Assembly: GCA_021779375.1 (NCBI GenBank)
Contig: JAJYAT010000002.1
Span: 62,001 to 126,000, forward strand
DNA length: 64,000 bases
Source of the DNA: a bacterium
GTDB lineage: Bacteria > Patescibacteriota > Gracilibacteria > JAHISY01
Direction of reading: 5' to 3'
Both the position numbers and the translations under genes were made by a program. Every line of letters starts with the position of its first letter. Within the stretch, counting starts at the first letter, position 1. Shown piece by piece: positions 61,948-64,000 of the stretch. Under the pieces are notes generated by a model. It was not told the DNA's origin. It saw only the letters and a program-made list of their open reading frames with translations, and did no database searches.

Positions 61948-64000
61948 CTATCTCAGTGCCGCCTGCGCCGCCGCGAGCCGCGCAATCGGGACGCGGAAGG
62001 GCGAGCAAGAAACATAGTTCATACCGACGCGGTGGCAAAATTCAACCGAGGCTGGATCTCCGCCGTGTTCACCGCAGATGCCGCATTTCAAGTCTTTTTT
62101 GTCAGTGCGTCCGCGCTCAATACCCATCTGCACCAATTCTCCGACGCCGCGCTGATCGAGCGAAGCGAAAGGATCATTGTCGAGAATTCCCTCTTCGATG
62201 TATTTCGGCACGAATTTCGGAGCGTCGTCGCGAGAGAAGCCGAAGGTGAGTTGCGTGAGGTCATTCGTCCCGAAGCTGAAGAACTCCGCCTGCCGCGCGA
62301 TTTTGCGGGCGCGGATGCAGGCGCGCGGAATCTCAATCATCGTGCCGACCGCGTATTTCAGCTGAACGCCGGATTTTTGAATGATGGCGTTGCCGGTCGA
62401 GCGCACGATCTTCGCCAGTAAATAAAATTCCTCCATCATGCCAATGAGCGGAATCATGACCTCGGGAATCACGTCGATCTTTTCTTTTTTCAATCTGACT
62501 GCCGCCTCGAAAATCGCCTGCGCCTGCATCTCGACAATCTCGGGATAGACGACCATCAGGCGCGCTCCGCGCAAACCCATCATCGGATTGACTTCGTGCA
62601 ACGCCGCCATCCGTTCGCGCAATTTTTGCTCGGAAATCTGGAGTGTCTTGGCGAGTCCGCGGATTTCTTTTTCTTCGTTTGGAAGGAATTCGTGGAGCGG
62701 CGGATCGAGCAAGCGCACCGTCACCGGCAAGCCTTTCATCGCTTTGAAAATGCGGTAAAAATCTTCACGTTGAAAGGGCAGCAATTTCGCGAGCGCCTTT
62801 TTGCGTGCCTCGACTGAATCGGCGACGATCATTTCACGCACCGCGAGAATGCGTTCCGGCTCGAAAAACATGTGCTCCGTGCGGCAGAGACCAATTCCCT
62901 CCGCACCCATTTCGCGCGCGAAAGCGGCGTCGTGCGGCGTGTCCGCATTGGTGCGAATTTTGAGTTCGCGGAATTTGTCCGCGAAAGTCATGAGCTTCTT
63001 GAAATTCGCATCAAGCTGCGGCTCGACCGTAGCGATTTCGCCGAGCATCACCTCACCCGTCGAACCGTCGAGCGTAATTGTTTCGCCGGCACTCACGATT
63101 TTCGTCCCGACGCGGAACTGCTTTTTGGTGTAATCAACTTCGATTTTTTCCGCACCCGCGACGCAGCAACGACCCATACCGCGAGCGACAACCGCCGCGT
63201 GCGAGGTCATGCCACCACGCGCCGTGAGGATGCCCCGCGCCGCGTGCATGCCGTGAATATCCTCGGGTGAAGTTTCTTTGCGGACGAGAATCACGTTCTC
63301 GCCGAGATTGCCGAAGTGTTCCGCTTCGTCCGCCGTGAAGACGACTTTGCCACTGGCTGCGCCCGGACTCGCGGGCAAACCTTTGGTCAGCACAATTTTC
63401 TTCGCCTTGGGATCAAGTGACGGATGCAGTAATTGATCGAGAGAATAAGGATCGACGCGCAGCACCGCTTCTTTTTCGGTGATCATTTTTTCGCGAACTA
63501 ATTCGACCGCGATGCGCACCGCCGCTCGCGCCGTGCGTTTGCCGTTGCGCGTCTGCAGCAGGAAAAGTTTGCCGCGCTCGATGGTGAATTCGAGATCCTG
63601 CATGTCGCGGTAATGCTTTTCCAATTTTTGGTAAATCTTCGTCAGCTCGGCGTACACTTTCGGATTCGATTTTTGCAAATGGGAAATCGGCTGCGGCGTA
63701 CGAATCCCCGCGACGACGTCCTCGCCCTGGGCATTCATCAGATACTCGCCGAAAAATTTCTTCTCGCCCGTCGACGGATCGCGCGTGAAGGCAACGCCCG
63801 TACCCGAAGTTTCACCGAGATTACCGAAAACCATTGCCTGAACATTCACCGCTGTCCCAATCAGACCTTTGATGTTGTTCATCTTGCGATAATAAATCGC
63901 GCGTGGATTGTCCCAGCTGCCGAAGACCGCCTGAATCGCAAGCTTGAGTTGCTCGAGCGGATCTTGCGGAAAGTCTTTGCCGATTGCGTCTTTCACGACT
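61948..64000 (-). CDS. ppdK: pyruvate, phosphate dikinase (5' end outside window)
   Basis: Interconverts PEP and pyruvate with ATP/PPi. About 684 C-terminal codons are present; the full protein is usually about 880 aa, and the reading frame is open to the window edge. Present are the end of the ATP-grasp domain, the phospho-His domain with GGMTSHAAVVARGMGRC, and the PEP-binding barrel with GLCRTEHMFFEPERI and the catalytic Cys of CGEHGGDP. Its 3' end is partly duplicated at 59936-60036. Confidence 0.96.
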   Translation of the reverse strand, partial: VVKDAIGKDFPQDPLEQLKLAIQAVFGSWDNPRAIYYRKMNNIKGLIGTAVNVQAMVFGNLGETSGTGVAFTRDPSTGEKKFFGEYLMNAQGEDVVAGIRTPQPISHLQKSNPKVYAELTKIYQKLEKHYRDMQDLEFTIERGKLFLLQTRNGKRTARAAVRIAVELVREKMITEKEAVLRVDPYSLDQLLHPSLDPKAKKIVLTKGLPASPGAASGKVVFTADEAEHFGNLGENVILVRKETSPEDIHGMHAARGILTARGGMTSHAAVVARGMGRCCVAGAEKIEVDYTKKQFRVGTKIVSAGETITLDGSTGEVMLGEIATVEPQLDANFKKLMTFADKFRELKIRTNADTPHDAAFAREMGAEGIGLCRTEHMFFEPERILAVREMIVADSVEARKKALAKLLPFQREDFYRIFKAMKGLPVTVRLLDPPLHEFLPNEEKEIRGLAKTLQISEQKLRERMAALHEVNPMMGLRGARLMVVYPEIVEMQAQAIFEAAVRLKKEKIDVIPEVMIPLIGMMEEFYLLAKIVRSTGNAIIQKSGVQLKYAVGTMIEIPRACIRARKIARQAEFFSFGTNDLTQLTFGFSRDDAPKFVPKYIEEGILDNDPFASLDQRGVGELVQMGIERGRTDKKDLKCGICGEHGGDPASVEFCHRVGMNYVSCSPFRVPIARLAAAQAALR

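Overview
The window looks like a chromosome piece from a Patescibacteria (Candidate Phyla Radiation) bacterium. Peregrinibacteria-like is my best guess; this is inference from gene style, not from a search. UGA acts as an ordinary stop (for example in recA, the sortase and rdgB) and the long conserved genes have no internal UGA, so the UGA-Gly code of Gracilibacteria/Absconditabacteria does not apply. Shine-Dalgarno motifs are nearly absent. Many genes instead have a -10 box (TAAAAT or TAGAAT) only 6-8 nt before the start codon, which suggests leaderless mRNAs. Intergenic DNA is rich in short degenerate repeats and perfect palindromes.

Layout. 0-6 kb: lexA and recA (SOS), separated by a four-helix-bundle gene and a tiny membrane ORF; sortase; tRNA-Leu(UAG); rpmA; gpmA. 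6-10.5 kb: a cell-surface locus in which a 647-bp segment (promoter, a small exported GNVGIGT-repeat protein, and the start codon of the next gene) is present twice, each copy driving a different secreted protein. 10.5-22.7 kb: nadE and a guanine-deaminase-like gene, ftsK, a VirD4/TraG-like membrane ATPase, an HExxH protein, yidD, riboflavin kinase, a short murE, DUF378, leuB. 22.8-29.2 kb: a candidate structured RNA, an operon of HEAT/TPR and coiled-coil proteins, rdgB, family 4/5 uracil-DNA glycosylase, pheS. 29.5-36.4 kb: tRNA-Ala(GGC) with a decayed tRNA copy, serS, a lipoprotein, a two-gene MetE-like methionine synthase, DUF5671. 36.5-45.8 kb: rpoB-rpoC-rpsL-ORF-rpsG. 46-53 kb: DsbD-like thiol-redox protein, nnr, proC, and an ECF sigma factor with a membrane protein and a secreted protein. 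53-57 kb: two copies of a small structured RNA gene flanking a metallophosphoesterase, then gyrB. 57-59.7 kb: GNAT, RimK-like ATP-grasp ligase and DUF1704 (MATCAP-like) metallopeptidase. 59.9-64 kb: a Fic AMP-transferase plus DUF4145 (HEPN-like) pair inserted at the 3' end of ppdK, with a displaced remnant of the ppdK 3' end on its far side.

The most promising undescribed items are: (1) the Fic-DUF4145 island, whose flanking ppdK remnant differs from ppdK only at synonymous third positions; (2) the twin sRNA genes, with promoters, terminators and compensatory base changes; (3) the duplicated surface-protein cassette whose homology stops at the start codon of the second gene; (4) a 30-bp perfect palindrome present three times with compensatory changes. 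No CRISPR array, transposase, integrase or rRNA gene was seen.
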